Source: Berberis thunbergii
Lineage: Eukaryota; Streptophyta; Magnoliopsida; Ranunculales; Berberidaceae
Assembly (NCBI GenBank): GCA_003290165.1
Contig: QNQO01005788.1
Span: 166,859-230,858 of the forward strand
DNA length: 64,000 nt
Direction of reading: 5' to 3'
Part shown: one piece after another, positions 45,307 through 56,804 of the stretch
How positions within the stretch are numbered: the stretch's first letter is position 1
How the letters are laid out: each line of letters opens with the position of its first letter
The notes under the pieces: generated by a model
Databases searched by the model: none
What the model was told of the DNA's origin: nothing
Seen by the model: only the letters and a program-made list of their open reading frames with translations
Position numbers and translations under genes: made by a program

Positions 45307-47490
45307 TCAAATCATGCCAGCGAGTGAGCAAGTAGAAATCATTGTTTCCGCGTCATAAAAACTTGACTCTTGTGACACGCTCGACCTCTTTGATTTTCCA
45401 GTTTTCGCAAGCAGCTTCAATATACTTAAAATGAATGTCGGGATCCTAACTGTACCAAGAAATGACCAGGAGAGAATCAAGAAAAAGGAAGTGAGTATAC
45501 TGGAAAAGGGGAGGGCAGTAGTTACTAAAAAAAATACCTGGAGCTCAAATACGACCAAGAAAAATATAAACTTCATAGGATTTGAATTGCTCAAAGAGTT
45601 TTATACATGACTCAACACCCATGCTGTAGAGTACTCTTTGAGCCTGCAAAAAAAACATTTCATTAGAGTTAAAAAGATAAAACTAAACAGGTCTATATTA
45701 TAAAGAAAGCAGGTAAGCGACAGATACCTGCACGATGATCTGTAAGTTAGTCATTCTCTCAAATTAACCAGCAAAAGGTCCTTCATACATTCCCAATGCC
45801 CACTCCTGGAAAGGTTTCCAAAGAACTCTACAAGTGACTGGACAACATATTTTAGAATAACATTACATGCACTACTCTCAAGCCAAAGTATGAGTATAAA
45901 CTTTACAAACTGGGGCTCAATGCATGAGTATTCACAATGACACGTTTAATATCCGATAACTCAGTGTAATGCTGCAGGGAGGCACACAAACAGAATAAAC
46001 ATCTTACACATAACAAAAGGTTTTACCAATACAAATGTAAATCAAATACCTGAAGAGCACGGATATAAAGACCAGCCTTTTACAGAGTTGTGCTATTCTA
46101 GGACGGTCATAGTGACTGAACATTCCATTGGCCAATATGGCATCAGCTACATTTGGAGTCACTAGATTGATCTCCAGGACCTGCATAGAAGGAAAATCAT
46201 GTGTTTAATGTTGACTTAGGTTGAATGAAAGAACATACACCATAATAAATTCATTGAAAAACTATATCAACTTTGTTTGAAGAAAAATGCTCTGGTAAAT
46301 CTGGCTTCAACACATCAACCTAAACAGAGTCCTGATAACTGGTGTTTTTAGCATTTACTTGATAAACATAGAAGCACAAGTCCATGAAATTTGAAATGAA
46401 CTAAGATTTGATGATTGTCCCAACACACCATGAATAATTGAAACACACTGTATCCTAGAATGTTGATCATGTTTATTTAAGATGGCTTAACAGCAAAATT
46501 TACATGCATCAACATTACAAAATACCTGGGGATCTGATCTGAGGATTGTTTGTAGTAGAAATAGGTAATCGGGTGTATACCCAACCTGCATTTAACCAAA
46601 TCAACAAGAATAACAAATTCCAGAAACAATGTCAACCAATTCCAAATTATCCTTAAACAAAATGCGAACTACAACTGAAGATCCTTAAACAAATTTCAAA
46701 AAGGTATGAAGACATACAGTTGGACCAGCAAGCAAGGATGTCCAGAATCCACAATTGCAGCACACCCACTCTGACAGAAACCTGCAACGACAAAAACTTT
46801 GATATTTTGAATAAACTCATTTAATTTCAACATAAAAATCAGAAAGCAAGGACCAAACTCTTTTATTCAGAATTCAATTATTATCCTTCACGGTTACATT
46901 CGACTAATTCTATTGTAATGTTTTTTTTTTTTTTTCCTATAATTTATTTTCTCAATAGAGAAAACTAAAATCAGCAAGAAACCAGTCAACTAGCAGAGTT
47001 TAGTGGATAAACTATTATCCAATGAATATAAAGTGTACGAAACTTCCATGTAATAATCAATACATACAATAATTACTGAAGAAAGATATAACACACTTAA
47101 ATGGGTTCAAGTAGAATGACCTGTTGAATAGTTCCCAATGAGAAAATCTCCCATTTCGATCTGGATTAAGAAAAAGGTGGGTAGAAGAGAAAGGAAACAT
47201 AAATTCCACCTCTACAAAATAAAATAAATGGAAAATTATGTTGCATAGGAAGCAGTGACCTCCAACCTGCCAGTATCCTTTTACGGTGACTGGAGTATAA
47301 GTGTGATGTTGTAACAGTGCCTACCTTTCTTGGTTTTCATTAGATTTAGAGGGTTAATGTGACAATCAAATACCTGAAATTTTGCAACAGTGTCAGGGGT
47401 ACGAAGGATTCCTTGAGGAGAATCAGCAGCAAGCTCAGCAGCTTCCTTATATTTGGTCTGGGAGAACAACTCCTGAAATCTTTGAACAAC
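45307..47490 (-). pseudogene. Captured fragment: clathrin heavy chain exons
   Basis: At least eight exon-like pieces in the correct order, covering roughly residues 380-790 of the 1,700-residue vesicle-coat protein. The first (47374-47490) is an intact 39-codon exon, VVQRFQELF... to TPDTVAKFQ, with good splice sites. Next are [20 protein letters not shown] (46526-46585, intact), LDVLKPDLPEH (about 46255-46315), [31 protein letters not shown] (46055-46182), YTELSDIKRVIVNTHA (about 45905-45972), a frameshifted VEFFGNLS..CMKDLLLVNL (about 45730-45840), CIKLFEQFKSYE (about 45577-45615) and [21 protein letters not shown] (about 45330-45445). Exons encoding about 100 residues are missing between the first two pieces, where an aspartic protease exon lies instead. 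No N-terminal propeller or C-terminal legs are present, so it is non-functional. Confidence 0.9.
46711..46781 (-). pseudogene. Captured exon: phytepsin-type aspartic protease
   Basis: After an AG acceptor the minus strand reads GFCQSGCAAIVDSG, and with one base missing, TSLLAGPTV. DSGTSLLAGPT with the preceding CxxGCAAI is the second active-site segment of plant aspartic proteases (phytepsin/cardosin). The single-base loss breaks it right after the catalytic DSG. It lies between clathrin exons 47374-47490 and 46526-46585 in the same orientation. Confidence 0.8.
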
Positions 47491-47639
47491 CTGAGACATA
47501 GAAATTTGTTGAAAATGTAACATAATAACAGCAAATCAAGCATATTTCCCAAATAGAATTTGATCAATTGTGTCTACTTCTTTTCAACCCCAAATGGCAC
47601 ACTCCTAAGCTAAAACTGTCGCATGTTACAATTATGTCA

Positions 47640-47870
47640 GCTCACAAACTACTGACCCGAATGGAAACTGGCAAGACAAAGAAGAGGAAACCAAAAAATA
47701 CATACCACATAACCACAACATCTAATACATTGTGGTCAAAACTCAGAAGTACAATTTGTGAGATTGAGGTCTTCAATGCCAGTTTTTTGGCTCTATCAAA
47801 ATCTGCTTCTATGGATAAAAATTCCAACGACCCTGCATCAAGAACCTACTTAATAAAAATTCCTATGCTC
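47640..47870 (-). pseudogene. Unidentified exon-like segment in the CACTA element
   Basis: A 60-residue open stretch (frame 47642-47827) with FLSIEADFDRAKKLALK and SQIVLLSFDHNVLDVVV, preceded upstream by VLDAGS in frame and a TAG acceptor-like site. It is more protein-like than surrounding sequence and has the same orientation as the known captured fragments. I do not recognise the parent gene. Confidence 0.35.
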
Positions 47871-48584
47871 TCACAAGTATATGCAATTGATGAATATTAA
47901 TCAATGCAACCTGAGATGTTGCAACAGTGGGAAGAAAATAAAAGCTTCTGTAAAATCGAAATATGTATCCGAAATATTCAATCTCCGAGTAAAATTAGAC
48001 ACAGCAAAACAAAACTTTCAATGATAACATGGTAGCACAAAAAAGAGTACATAAATTATAGGAAACATTTCAATCCAATCTCTAAAATCCTGTTGATTTG
48101 GTTAGAAAAACCACACTTTTTTCTTCACCCGTACAAAGCAACATTCACCCCCTATACATAAAATAAAAATATGAGGTTAAACAATTTTTGGATTTAACTG
48201 GGGCTAGCACATTGATAAAAGCAGAAAGACATTTCAACCAAAACAGAAAGCAGAGAGCTGCTTAAGATCATAAACAGCCAAAACATGTCCCTATTTCAAA
48301 TCAATCAAAAATGTTTATTACTATAAAATATCGATTCTTTCTTGAGGCCGTCGTAATACACCTTTGGTTTCTTATAGCTTGGGTTGAAGAGGCACCATGA
48401 CACAGGAACAGGGCTAGTCAAATATGCATAATGAAGTTTAACACCATCATGAAGCATGATGAGAGGAAGCTGATCAAGCATGAATATTCACAAAGTTCAA
48501 ACCTCGGCAATATGTAATTTTATTTACTTTGTTTTGACTCTCTGTTCAATTACCTACATTATAAGCTATATGAATCAAAATTGG

Positions 48585-48800
48585 TTAAGACCACGCTCTT
48601 CCGATAAATTGAAGGCCTATAGGCATCCCCATCTTGTCATATCCAACCTACAAAAAACACACAGAATTGTAACAGATAAGAACATGTCACTACGACTAAG
48701 CAAGGTCAGAGGCTCAAAAGGGTAATTGAGATCCTACTAGAACTGATATTGCCGGCAATCCAGAAAATTTCCTGCTGTCTGGCACCGTACAAGTGCAGCT
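48585..48800 (-). pseudogene. Captured fragment: amidase-signature enzyme (fatty acid amide hydrolase-like)
   Basis: Two exon pieces near the C-terminus of an amidase. One (about 48737-48798) reads GNFLG then, after a one-base loss, LPAISV. The second (about 48588-48648), after an AG acceptor, reads VGYDKMGMPIGLQFIGRAWS followed by a stop. These are the conserved segments downstream of the catalytic Ser-cisSer-Lys triad, which itself is absent. A further piece resembling the end of the protein (KKPKVYYDGLKKES, about 48345-48385) may belong to it. The intron between the pieces is retained. Confidence 0.8.
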
Positions 48801-48889
48801 GAAACAGCATAACAGAATTCACACAATCAGTTTTTTCTAATTTTCATTCACAATTAAAAGAACAGAAACCATCACCCTACAAGTTCCAT

Positions 48890-49835
48890 GCATACCTCCG
48901 TTTATGTAATCAAATTCATATTTAAGAGCTTCATCACTGATTTAAGTATGTCCAACATAGCTGATCTGCACTCAGAGTCTGTAATCATGGGGCCTAGCTG
49001 CCTGCTCGGATGTCATCACATAATTGGCCTCACCTCTTCTTCATGAAGTGCTCTGTAGGATCACAGTTTCATCATCAAAGATATGTAACAAAAGATAAAT
49101 GAACAACAAAGATAAAGAGTTTGAGATGATACCTAAAGAACAATACTTGAACTAGGTTAGATGGCCACCACATGTAAGGAGAATACCTCAACCACAGCTC
49201 AAAACCAGTGTGCTAACCACAGCACGTACAACAGACACGCTGAATCGCACTCTGTCTGCAATGCAGAGCACGCTAAAACTGCAGCGCACCCTGCCTGGGA
49301 CGCGCTCTGTGCTGCAGTGTTTCCTTGGAGACAATTGACTGCCATACCTGACAGTTAGATGAAATAAATACATAAATAATTAAAACTGCAAATGCAAACT
49401 TCACAAAAAGCAGTCAAGCAATGAGAGTCTTAAATATGTATATTGATCATAAATAAACATTAAAATGTAAATATAGTCAGAAAATTCACCATTAGACTCT
49501 TGGTTTTTGGGTGTTTTTGTGTAGAAAATAGAACTCATGTATAAAGAAAGACATCATAATCAATATCAAAAGCAATAGACATAAATATGAGAACAAAGCA
49601 AACTGTAGTATATGCACCATAACAATCAAAGATGAACTAAGGTCATACCAATTGTTGCGAATGAGAATTCAAATAGAAGAAACAATGTTTCAAATGGACT
49701 GAGGCAAGCAATAGTCATTTTGTTGTTAAGTCTATAGATACTGCACTTAAGCTGCAGCTAGTGTATTTTACTCAGCTCCTCTTTTGCTGCCACCATACAT
49801 TGCTTCCAACATAGTTGTAACTATCAATCATCAAG
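48890..49835. other. CACTA interior with no assigned gene
   Basis: Between the amidase fragment and the PTTA gene. It includes a relatively GC-rich stretch (49190-49350) with repeated CTGCAATGCAGAGC-like words and no recognisable protein, then AT-rich sequence. Frames 49161-49358 and 49188-49373 overlap on opposite strands and look spurious. Confidence 0.35.
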
Positions 49836-49839
49836 TTCC

Positions 49840-51470
49840 ACATGATTTTTACACCATACGAAGAAATCACCAACGTCCAAATCCCCCATCATGTCTCCTT
49901 TTGGATCACTTTTGTAAAGTTTCACCCCAGTCCTGAATTTGAAGCATAAGGAAAGTCTGATCTCTGTTGCAGGGTTCAATGATCCATGACAAGCGCAAGA
50001 GAGAGATGGATAGGATCTACAACCTCTATTGCTATCGCAATGACATTCTTTTCCCAATCACAAACTTTGTAAGTCCTTGACACTGAAGGAACAAGATTGC
50101 TTGGAGAAGGAAACCTCGCAACACCTTGAGACGATCATGGTAATGGAGATGGTGGTAATGGAGATGGAGGTAATGAATTTTCTGGTTGCCTTGTCGATTG
50201 TGCACGGGATGACGGTGTATCTTCAGTTCTTTGTGTCCCTCCTTGTATTCCCTCACTTGTTGAGGTCTCACATAAGGTCCACTTTCAAGTCTCTCTCGTA
50301 TCCATCTAACGTTTTCTTCCAATCTATCATATTTTTTGCTAAATTTTTTTACTTCCAATGTTTTTTCCAAAAGCAATGAACGAGCGGGAAGTGCAGCATC
50401 ATACTTCCTTTTAGAGACGATGGTTCCAACACAACAAGTACGTCCCCTCGCTTCTTGGCCAAACACTTGGCTTAGAGGATCATCATCAATAGTGAGGTCA
50501 GTGGTACCCTGGGTTGAAGATTCTTCTTGCAAGGCAATTTTTTTGTTTTAACTTGTTCCTTCAAAAGAATGAAAAAATAAAATAAATCAGGACACAAATA
50601 TATTCAAATAACTACAAAGTAAATTAAGAATTGTGTATAAAAGACATCATTAAGCACATACCATATATAGTTCAGAACCATGCGTAGGTTTTCCATCCTT
50701 TCCCGTGTGACAAGCAATCCATATGTCAGTGCGTGTGACTGGTTCCCCATCAGGATTCTTCTCAACCCATATACTTAAAGATTAGTCTCACCCTATATAG
50801 TTAAATGGTATATAATATTGTACTAGTAGCTAGAAACTCAATTACCATTTCATACTCTATTCTGCAGCACTCTTTTGGCCACCCCCTATACATACTTTGA
50901 AGCCTTTTTGTTTTTTGCATTTTGGGCTCTAATTGCCTTCGCTTCAGGGGTGCTCTCATAGTGAACAAACTCCTTCCAATCCTCCTCTCTTACACCATTT
51001 GGAACATGTTTCTCTTGTTCCTCAATGGTAGGATACTTATCCAAATAATTCTTCCTAAGATCTGCCTTGAACCTTCCATAATATTCAGGCATTTTCAAAT
51101 GCACACTCTTTTTCACATAATTTGGGATGTCGTATTCACACTGCAAATAAGCCATTGAGATATAAGTTGAAAATAAAATAAGACATTATGAAAATCAATG
51201 ATATAAAATCTCACCTTGAGGTCATTCCACACATCCTCTTTGTAGTTGTCAGTAACATGGTGCAACCCTTGAATTGATGGGCACGGGTTTCAACAAGCTT
51301 TCCAATGTTTTTATTGAAATTTCTAGCACCAGGTCCAACTGCTAAACCGTGGAGGTTGAACTGTATGGTCTGTTTAACTTCACTGTCATCATTTGTAGAT
51401 CTAGTGATATCAATGGGAGAGATTGCCGCGAGTACTATCCATTTCTATCAATGACATTATAGATATTAAC
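49840..51470 (-). pseudogene. PTTA / TNP1-like CACTA accessory protein gene, degenerate
   Basis: A 'plant transposase (Ptta/En/Spm family)' gene, the accessory DNA-binding protein of CACTA elements. On the minus strand: IQFNLHGLAVGPGARNF and GKLVETRAHQ (about 51285-51370), then a one-base shift and HHVTDNYKEDVWNDLK. Next is an exon with CEYDIPNYVKKSVHLKMPEY.. (50886-51140, ending KASKYV with a stop where related proteins continue), VEKNPDGEPVTRTDIWIACH then TGKDGKPTHGSELYMV (about 50660-50780), and a C-terminal coiled-coil exon (50032-50532: DDPLSQVFGQEARGR; LLEKTLEVKKFSKKYDRLEEN). It is split by GT-AG introns. At least one frameshift and one premature stop are visible. It probably once bound the subterminal repeats. 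Confidence 0.8.
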
Positions 51471-51474
51471 CATT

Positions 51475-53180
51475 ATCAAACAAAAAGAAATAAGAATCAA
51501 CTAATTTGTGGACCAACATACATATAAACATTTTGTTTTAAAATGCACATTACAAGTTAAAATTATCCATTAAAGCTTCCTTGTAACTTTTGGTGGATGA
51601 TATTACTAGTCATGTATTTGAACCCTCCAGAACAAATTATGAATCAGATTGATAAAAATCTTGTATCCATTAAAATAAAAAGAATCAAATGATATGCTTG
51701 TATTGAACTCAAACTTTGGCTCCCCACCTATGCCTTCACTATTTCTAAATGCTTACAAATGCATTGAAAATTTTAGTTGCTTTGTTGTTCTTAATAGATC
51801 CTTTGGAGTAACTAAAAGTTGCCCTAGTAAGACTTTGCCTTATAATGCCAAAATTTTATAATTTCTTATTAATATGATGACATAGAAAAATCTTCCATGT
51901 TTCCCAAAATACAAGATTGAATTGTTGAAAACAAAAATGTCACTATTATGTCTTCACCCCATTCCCCACCAATTTTTTATGTATGCTTCCCTCACACTCT
52001 TCTTCATTTTTGTATGGGTTTTGAATATCTTCACCCTCTGTTCTCTCTCATTTTTTACTTATTCAGTGAAATGTCAGGTTCTAACTTAGTAGGAATCTGT
52101 CCCTCCATGGTACTCCTTCAAAAATAAATATAAATAAGCAAAAAATATATGATATCTTGCAAGCAAAATAAATTAACCTAACATGCAACCTTATAAAATT
52201 ATACCCTCATTTTCAAAACCCTAAGTTTTTTGTGCAAACCCATTTAACATCATAAGATAACTTACTTCTCAAAAAGCACCTAAAATTGAACTAGTTAGTA
52301 TACATTGCCATAAAAAGAAATGGGTCAAGTTCATTTATCAACCAAAACTACATCAATTACATTCTTTTAAGGCATTCTTTTATGAATCTCATATCGATTG
52401 GAGATGATTTTAAGAGATGTAGTTGCAATAGACCATTTAGTATCACCAAACCCCATTAATAAGAGATAATGAGACTTTATTAAAGTTTGAAATCAGATGG
52501 AAAATACCATCCACGGATAGGCCAACATAACCAAACACATAAAAACTAAAAGAATCGCCTAATGCCATTACTAAGTCACCATTAACAATATCTTCAAAGA
52601 TCTTTTATCATTAGTTTGTTAAGCTCGGCGCAGTGCAAAACTAAGCAAGCTGTAGCACTGCAAAGTCTCAGCATGCCAATAACATTTTAGGACCAACCAG
52701 TTCTGGCATCACAAACTCCACAGAACAGCAAGGTCTTATTGTTTTAGTGGATCCTAAACAGACTGATATGGCCAACAGAGCTCCCAATTCATAACATCTG
52801 AATAGAAAGCCAAATATATTCTCTTAAAAGTTTGATTATCCGGTTCAATTCCATCACAATAAAACCTAGTTTTTCCATAAAGCTTTCAAATGAAACCCCA
52901 CTCAACCCAATTGTATACACTACTTTTAAACTCTATCATAAATCAACTTGTGCTATTTAGGCCAGCTTCATTATAAATGAGACATATAAACAATTTTATT
53001 TTTTGGCATTTTTGATAAGAATAAGAATATTGCCAAAAGGAGATTGATTCCACCTTTTAAGTTTCATGCTAGTTAGGTCAGACAAAATAAAAAAACTCTA
53101 CATTCAGGAACCCTAATTTCATCAAAAATAAAAGAGAATAAGTACCTGTACGAGAGAATGGTTGCAGTGGCTGATCGATT
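51475..53180. other. CACTA 5' region, no gene recognised
   Basis: About 1.7 kb upstream of the PTTA gene on the minus strand, AT-rich, presumably first intron or leader. Nothing coding was recognised. Confidence 0.4.
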
Positions 53181-53189
53181 TTGAAGACG

Positions 53190-53400
53190 CCGAGTACTAA
53201 GGAGGGAAGACCAGGAAGGAGGGGAGAGGGAAGTCGAGGGAGGGGAGGAGGGAAGGAGAAGGAGCAGGGAAGTCGAGTGGAGTAGAGTCAAGGAGAGAGC
53301 AGGGAAGGAGACGATGTCGATGTCGAGTGGAGGGAGCAGATTTGTGGAGGGGAGGGAAGGTTTGTCGATGGAAGTCGAGTGGAGGAAAGGTCGAGCGCCA
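53190..53400 (+). repeat. Polypurine tract, GGA/GGGAAG-rich
   Basis: Some 210 bases almost free of C and low in T on the + strand, made of GGAGGGAAGG-type words and repeated GAAGTCGAGTGGAG or GATGTCGAGTGGAG units. On the minus strand this is a CT-rich leader directly inside the CACTA right subterminal repeats, placed like a 5' UTR or promoter of the element's gene. Confidence 0.7.
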
Positions 53401-53429
53401 AAATAGCCCGCCCAATTTTTTTTTCAGTT

Positions 53430-53670
53430 TTTCATGTAGCCACGGTTTTGAGCCGTTGCTAAATTTTTTTTTGCAACGGTTTTGAGCCGTTGCTAGACCT
53501 AGCCACGGTTTAGAACCGTTGCTAAAAAAATTTGTTGCAAGATTTTGAGCCGTTGCTAAATACCCATGGTTTTGAGCCGTTGCTACTAATAGCCACGATT
53601 TTTAGCCGTGCCAAATATACCAACGATTTTAGCCGTGGCCAAGTTTTTTTACCTACGATTTTAAGCTACC
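53430..53670. repeat. CACTA right subterminal repeats
   Basis: About eight units of the GCAACGGTTTTGAGCCGTTGC / AGCCACGGTTT type, more diverged than at the left end. They mark the other side of the element and end near the decayed terminus at about 53672-53686. Confidence 0.85.
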
Positions 53671-53689
53671 ATTTTTCAGTTAGGCCGAA

Positions 53690-56600
53690 ATTGTAAAAGA
53701 GCAAGGATATTAACACATAACATTTCTCTTAACTTTGATCTTGATGCAAACATGCAATCAGTTACAATTCTCACCCATACAGTCTTTCAGATATTCAATT
53801 TTGTTCAACAATGATGTTAATACTGGGCAAAGAGAAAAACTGTAAAACGATAAATTATGAACAAAACAAATTCTAGCTAGAAACTTCAACAATTCTAGAG
53901 AGTCTTCAACCTTATCAGGCTAACAAAAAATCATTGAAACCAAAGGAAAATTTCACTCATAAAGATTATTAAAAATATTAATAATAAAAAAGGTTGATAT
54001 TGATGATATTTGAAACAATATTCATTTGAGCAATTATCAACTTTCGAAATTCCATGATAATCAAATGATTGTTAGGTGGAAGCTATCACTCCAATTATAA
54101 AACAATTATAAAGATTCTTCACAATATTAAGCCAAACAAAGTTTACTAAATAAAAAAATCTTGATTATAGTAAGAAAATCATCTTTTATAACTCCCACCA
54201 CCTCCTTGTCTATAATGATCCACTCAGTTGCAAATCATAAATCCACCATGTCCACCACAACAAAAAAAAACTCACATCTTGATCTTCCCATTCCTTGCAC
54301 AAGGATATGTCACCCTTCTTAACCTTGCCCAACCATCCTTCCATAATCATCACCGTAGTAGTCACCCCTAAAAACTCCCTATTCTCAACCTCTCAATCTA
54401 TACCCTGAATCCATCCAGACCTTAATCCTACCATTCCCCACTCACTCCTGTATACCCCTGGAGTTGAAAATGTCACTATGCACGTTTGGGTGAATTCCAC
54501 CTCCTCTCATCAACTGGTTTGACCCCCAATTGCCATTTTGTGTGATTTTTTCTTTGGTTGGACCCAAAACCTTGCAGTCCAGCTTGGAATCTCTTGAATC
54601 GTCTTCTCCCCTTCTGGAGCAATGGCCTTTCAAGTTCTTCACTCTTTGTTTCGTTCTTGCCCAAACAGACCAGGAGATTCCCTTCGCAAAATCCCGATTC
54701 CAAAAAGTATCCAATAAGTGGTAAATCTCCCCGTGTACCACTCATTTAAACAAGACAATCCCGACTCAGAGTTTCTCAGACATGGTTTCCTTGCCAACTT
54801 AGCTAGTTGGGGAATGTCATGATTGTTCTGTTGTCTATGCTTGCTTTAGTGGTCAGATAGTACTGAATAACAAGTAAATTGAAGAGCTAGCGACCGGGTT
54901 GGAGCAAAGTGAGACGCGGTTCATTTGGTGGTGAAAGAGCGATGGTGAAGTATGCGTTGGGGTTGTATGGTAAGGTTCCTGATGAATTTGAGGAACAAAT
55001 GAATGGGAAAGGGTGTTGTGATTAAGGAAATGGCACCATAAGTTCTGATATAGGGACAAGAGCTCTCTTGTGTGTTCATGACCAGTGGTGGAACTCAATA
55101 TTCGAGCTGTTGTGGTGGGTACCCATGCCATGAGGCCAATGACAGCCTGACCAATTCCTGAATGCAACCTTGTTGGTGGACCAATAGGAGTTGGTCTCCC
55201 CAAAAGATTCTTAATTCCATTCCCCAACAAAGTCAACAAACGTCACACCTTGACAAGATTCCAAAAGGGCCCTTGAACAGTTGGAGAAATAACATTCTTC
55301 CAAGACAAGCACACCTCCGGATTCAACCCTCCATTATCGTCCTTGCTACTCAAAGGCAACTTCATCAAAACAAAGCAAGCAATAGAGTAGCTTCTCTCCC
55401 ATCCTATGTAGTCAAAGGTGTAGCCTAGGCACACTAGACACTTCAAATTTTCCCATGCTAGCATTGCTAGGGTGACAACTTAAAGGTTGTATCAAACACA
55501 AGATAGACAACCGCCCTGAACCACAGTTTGGCACATGCCGGTCATGTTGAATTTTTTAATGGTCCAAAGTCCATACTTATCAGTATCTTATGAATAAGTA
55601 TGATGTGAAACATGATTGTATCGTCTCTAAGCCTCGTAATACTGCACATGATATCTTACGATATAGGATGTCCGTCCTGTACAAGGATGTGATGAATAGA
55701 GGATGATAACCAATTGTTTGCTAACATGTTGTTACACAAGTCATATATCAATGGAAGTGTTTTAGGACCTCTTTGCTTGAATAAGTCTTATTTATGTATT
55801 TTATATGCTTAATATAATATTATTTTATATCAATATATTAACTTTTGCACCACATCTTACGATACACGATATGTTATCGTACATGTATCTTAAATTTAGG
55901 TTTCCAATATACGATACAATAAATGTTTTGATAACTATGTCCAAGTCATCCGACTTGCATGTTTGTTTACTAAGTCTACCCACACAAAACAAAGCCACAT
56001 CAATACAAGCCCTAACTTGCAAAAATGTGATTGCAAAACTCACTAGATTGGTGTTCTTCGATTGTGCCTGCTTTTTGGAGTCTACCAGCCCTATCACACC
56101 CTCACTTCTTCGATTTCGGATTTGGGGTTTTGATTTGGGTAAGTTTCTCAACTCTCTGTCTCTTCTCCATCACTTCTTCATCTTGTTATTAAGAACCCTA
56201 AAAAATATCTAATGAAAAACTTACCTAGGGTGGCTAAGCAAGCATAGGTGCCATGGTGGTTCAGTGATGGGTTTTTTCCTTTTAGGATTAGGTTGTCACC
56301 TGACCTTCCCTATCGTCCGAGATAACATAGCTCCAATTACAACAAGTTTCTTCAAGGATGATATCCCATCATCCACCTTAGTACCAAACTCTGCTACCAC
56401 CCTTTTTCTCTTTGAGGCGTGAATTTGCTAGATAAAGAACAAATGTTCCTCCACAGAATCGAGCCAAAAAAATTTCCTAAGTCAATTAGGAAGCGACCCA
56501 CCTTGTTATAACTGGTACTTTGCCACCACAAAATTTTCTCCATAGAGTATCTGATGAAAACAATAAAATAAATTAAACTTAAAATAAAAGGAATAAAACA

Positions 56601-56800
56601 AGAACACACAATATATTATTGAAAAATGAATAGCTCTCTTGGAGGTTTTAATCAATTCAAATACAATCTTCGATAATGGATACAGGTTGTATTCAAACTA
56701 AGCTACTATAACCCTACTTATGGATTACAAGCCAAATCCGACCTAATAAATATTTTTTTTAAATACCCTATTAGTCCGTAGGCCCAAACTAATCCTAATC
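53690..56800. other. Unassigned repeat-like sequence
   Basis: About 3.1 kb without an identified gene. Open frames exist on both strands (for example minus 54442-54741 and 54853-55239, and plus 55805-56212) but none shows a family signature that I can name. Short words such as TACGATACACGATA (about 55860 and 55910) recur. Probably transposon debris. Confidence 0.4.
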
Positions 56801-56804
56801 CCAT

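Larger units (their letters stand above)
37314..53686 (-). mobile_element. Pack-CACTA transposon carrying PTTA gene and host gene fragments
   Basis: The left terminus CACTACACCAAAAAT (37314-37328) is a CACTA/En-Spm terminal repeat. About 500 bp of subterminal repeats follow, built on GCAACGGTTTTAAACCGTGG (37340-37810). Matching repeats in opposite context (AGCCACGGTTTTGAGCCGTTGC type) occupy 53430-53670. The right terminal repeat is decayed (CCATTTTTCAGTTAG around 53672-53686), so the right border is approximate and no 3-bp duplication could be confirmed. On the minus strand, reading from the right end, are a polypyrimidine-rich leader, a PTTA/TNP1-like gene, then fragments of amidase, clathrin heavy chain, aspartic protease, ABCB transporter and pyruvate dehydrogenase kinase. 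No TNP2 transposase was found, so it depended on another element. A solo LTR is nested at 38374-42349. Confidence 0.8.

Noticed and set aside
45307..47490. A functional clathrin heavy chain gene
   Set aside because: Only the central part of the protein is present, exons are missing or frameshifted, a foreign exon intervenes, and the whole lies inside a CACTA element.
48940..49080. Further upstream amidase exon
   Set aside because: Translation in the expected orientation gave no segment I could align with confidence to the amidase family.
49161..49373. Cys/His/Ala-rich frames in a GC-richer patch
   Set aside because: Sense and antisense frames of similar length with repeated short words and no homology recognised.
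53690..55470. Possible host gene on the minus strand (frames 54442-54741, 54853-55239, 55243-55464)
   Set aside because: No two frames could be joined by good splice sites into a recognisable protein. Left as unassigned sequence.
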